A DNA stretch of 64,000 nucleotides from positions 27,331-91,330 of the forward strand of contig CAJXYP010000012.1 of NCBI GenBank assembly GCA_913063225.1, in the 5' to 3' direction. Made by a program: the position numbers and the translations under genes. This DNA is from an uncultured Cellvibrionales bacterium. GTDB taxonomy: Bacteria > Pseudomonadota > Gammaproteobacteria > Pseudomonadales > GM7GCV1. Below are positions 63,057 through 64,000 of this stretch, one piece after another (position 1 is the first letter of the stretch; every line of letters begins with the position of its first letter). The notes under the pieces are model-generated. The model worked only from the letters and a program-made list of their open reading frames with translations, had not been told where the DNA came from and ran no database searches.

Positions 63057-63929
63057 ATGGCTGAACCTGATAGCAATAGATGCAATTACATTCTGACCGC
63101 AACCTGCCGAGCAGGTACTGGCGTTGTTGCTGCTGTGTCTGGCTATTTGGCGGATAGAGATTGCTATATCTGCGCTCTAGAACAGTTTGATGATGAATCA
63201 ACAGACAAGTTTTTTATGCGGGCAGTATTTCGCCCTCAGGACAATTCACCCCCTATTGAAGATATTCGCGAAGGTTTTTCAGAAGTCGCAGAAAAACTGG
63301 ATATGAAATGGCAGTTTCATAACCCACAAAACCCGACTCGCGTAATAATCATGGTCTCAAAATTTGACCATTGCTTAGACGATCTTTTGTACCGCTGCCG
63401 AACCGGCGACCTGCACATGGAAGTTACTGCGGTTGTCTCCAATCACAGGGACCTTCAGCCTCTAGCAGAGCGAGAGAATATTCCCTTTGTCTATCTTCCA
63501 GTCGATGCAAACAACAAAGCAGCGCAGGAAAAAGCCGTACTTAAACTAATTGAAGAAACCGATACCGAACTGGTGGTATTGGCTCGCTATATGCAGATCC
63601 TTTCTCCTGAACTGTGTGAGCAACTATCAGGACGGTGCATCAACATTCATCATTCTTTCCTGCCCGGTTTCAAAGGTGCCAACCCGTACCGCCAAGCCCA
63701 TTCCCGCGGGGTCAAGCTCATTGGCGCGACGGCCCACTTCGTCACTGTCGACCTCGACGAGGGCCCCATCATCGAACAGCGAGTGCAACGGGTCAACCAT
63801 TCTCAGACGGTGGCTCAACTCACCGCCGTCGGCCAGGACACCGAATCTGCCACCCTTAACGAGGCCGTCCGTCTGTTCGCTGAGCACCGCACTTTCCTAG
63901 ACGGAATGCGCACCGTCATCTTGCAGTAG
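63057..63929 (+). CDS. purU: Formyltetrahydrofolate deformylase (possible chimera near the 3' end)
   Basis: Hydrolyses 10-formyl-THF to THF and formate (EC 3.5.1.10). N-terminal ACT domain (about 10-90), then a formyltransferase-type catalytic domain with V-S-N-H-R-D-L, L-A-R-Y-M-Q-I-L-S-P, I-N-I-H-H-S-F-L-P-G-F-K-G-A, and G-A-T-A-H-F...D-L-D-E-G-P-I. Length 290, normal. The reading frame is intact, but from about 63655 the third codon positions become strongly G/C (39 of 60 bases G+C in 63721-63780 against 30 of 60 in 63421-63480). The switch falls in the most conserved motif. Confidence 0.92.
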   Translation: MAEPDSNRCNYILTATCRAGTGVVAAVSGYLADRDCYICALEQFDDESTDKFFMRAVFRPQDNSPPIEDIREGFSEVAEKLDMKWQFHNPQNPTRVIIMVSKFDHCLDDLLYRCRTGDLHMEVTAVVSNHRDLQPLAERENIPFVYLPVDANNKAAQEKAVLKLIEETDTELVVLARYMQILSPELCEQLSGRCINIHHSFLPGFKGANPYRQAHSRGVKLIGATAHFVTVDLDEGPIIEQRVQRVNHSQTVAQLTAVGQDTESATLNEAVRLFAEHRTFLDGMRTVILQ

Positions 63930-63999
63930 CGGTACCTCCTGACGCCTCCACCAGGGCCGTCACCCGATCCCACATGGGGGCCACCACCTGGCCCCCATG
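63916..63999 (-). CDS. Possible C-terminus of a GC-rich gene (partial)
   Basis: The minus-strand frame ending with TGA at 63916-63918 reads H-G-G-Q-V-V-A-P-M-W-D-R-V-T-A-L-V-E-A-S-G-G-T-A-T-A-R, with G/C-biased third positions. It overlaps the purU stop by 14 bp, tail to tail. It fits the GC-rich DNA that begins inside purU rather than the rest of the window. The family cannot be told from 27 residues, and a hairpin in the same bases offers another explanation. Confidence 0.3.
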   Translation of the reverse strand, partial: HGGQVVAPMWDRVTALVEASGGTATAR

Positions 64000-64000
64000 T
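63972..64000. repeat. Perfect 12-bp hairpin at the window end
   Basis: ACATGGGGGCCA and TGGCCCCCATGT pair around CCACC. It lies 43 bp after the purU stop and runs exactly to the last base. It could be the stem of a terminator whose U-tract is outside the window. It could also be an end artefact. Confidence 0.7.

Overview
The window looks like a moderate-GC (about half, judged by eye) gammaproteobacterial chromosome, probably marine. It carries PurU, BioA, TRAP and tripartite tricarboxylate (TTT) transporters, FGly-type sulfatases and many exported lipoproteins. Strong GGGGA/GGAG ribosome sites recur before the genes and decide several GTG and TTG starts. I cannot name the genus.

1-10,360: a minus-strand cluster of two YtcJ-type amidohydrolases, an alpha/beta hydrolase, two tandem sulfatases, a dihaem cytochrome c and a small Cys-rich secreted protein, preceded by an NTP/NDP-exchange-type transporter. 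10,560-10,735: a promoter and an unusual tRNA-Leu(CAG). 10,811-19,480: an esterase split by a frameshift exactly at an A_AAA_AAG slippery heptamer, a HAD hydrolase, a dienelactone hydrolase, and four DUF6152-type exported proteins. One of these is fused to a lectin-like domain.

19,490-29,872: a ten-gene minus-strand run. In transcription order it holds an amidohydrolase, an FAA hydrolase, a TctA-TctB fusion, an FGE-like lipoprotein, TctC, two double-SnoaL lipoproteins, fumarylacetoacetase and a TSUP exporter. It reads as one uptake-and-degradation operon for an unknown organic acid. 30,000-34,260: a possible LysR remnant, two more DUF6152 proteins, a SixA-type phosphatase and a secreted MBL-fold hydrolase.

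34,265-39,129: a pyruvate (or acetoin) dehydrogenase E1alpha-E1beta-E2 operon without E3, with YCII, DUF2165 and DoxX genes. 39,187-48,130: an M24-family protein, a Gfo/Idh/MocA oxidoreductase, an MFS transporter and TRAP DctMQP, divergent from a GntR regulator and a beta-hydroxyacid-type dehydrogenase. This is probably a second catabolic locus. 48,379-54,891: a CDP-glycerol glycerophosphotransferase/cytidylyltransferase pair, a COG0523 GTPase with a His-Asp repeat, an altered FAA hydrolase, a sodium:solute symporter and an SDR. 54,999-63,085: a cytochrome c/beta-propeller fusion, a third double-SnoaL protein, a DUF6644 pair, CopCD, an N-terminally short cation:proton antiporter, a tiny Arg-rich protein and BioA.

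63,057-64,000: PurU, whose last third switches abruptly to GC-rich codon use. The window then ends in a perfect 12-bp hairpin. This may be an assembly chimera or a recombination joint.

The most coherent candidate for something undescribed is the set of six DUF6152-type exported proteins. All are predicted to mature with His-His at the N-terminus and share an [N/Q]PH motif, a layout that resembles copper histidine-brace proteins. They are interleaved with periplasmic hydrolases and lipoproteins.
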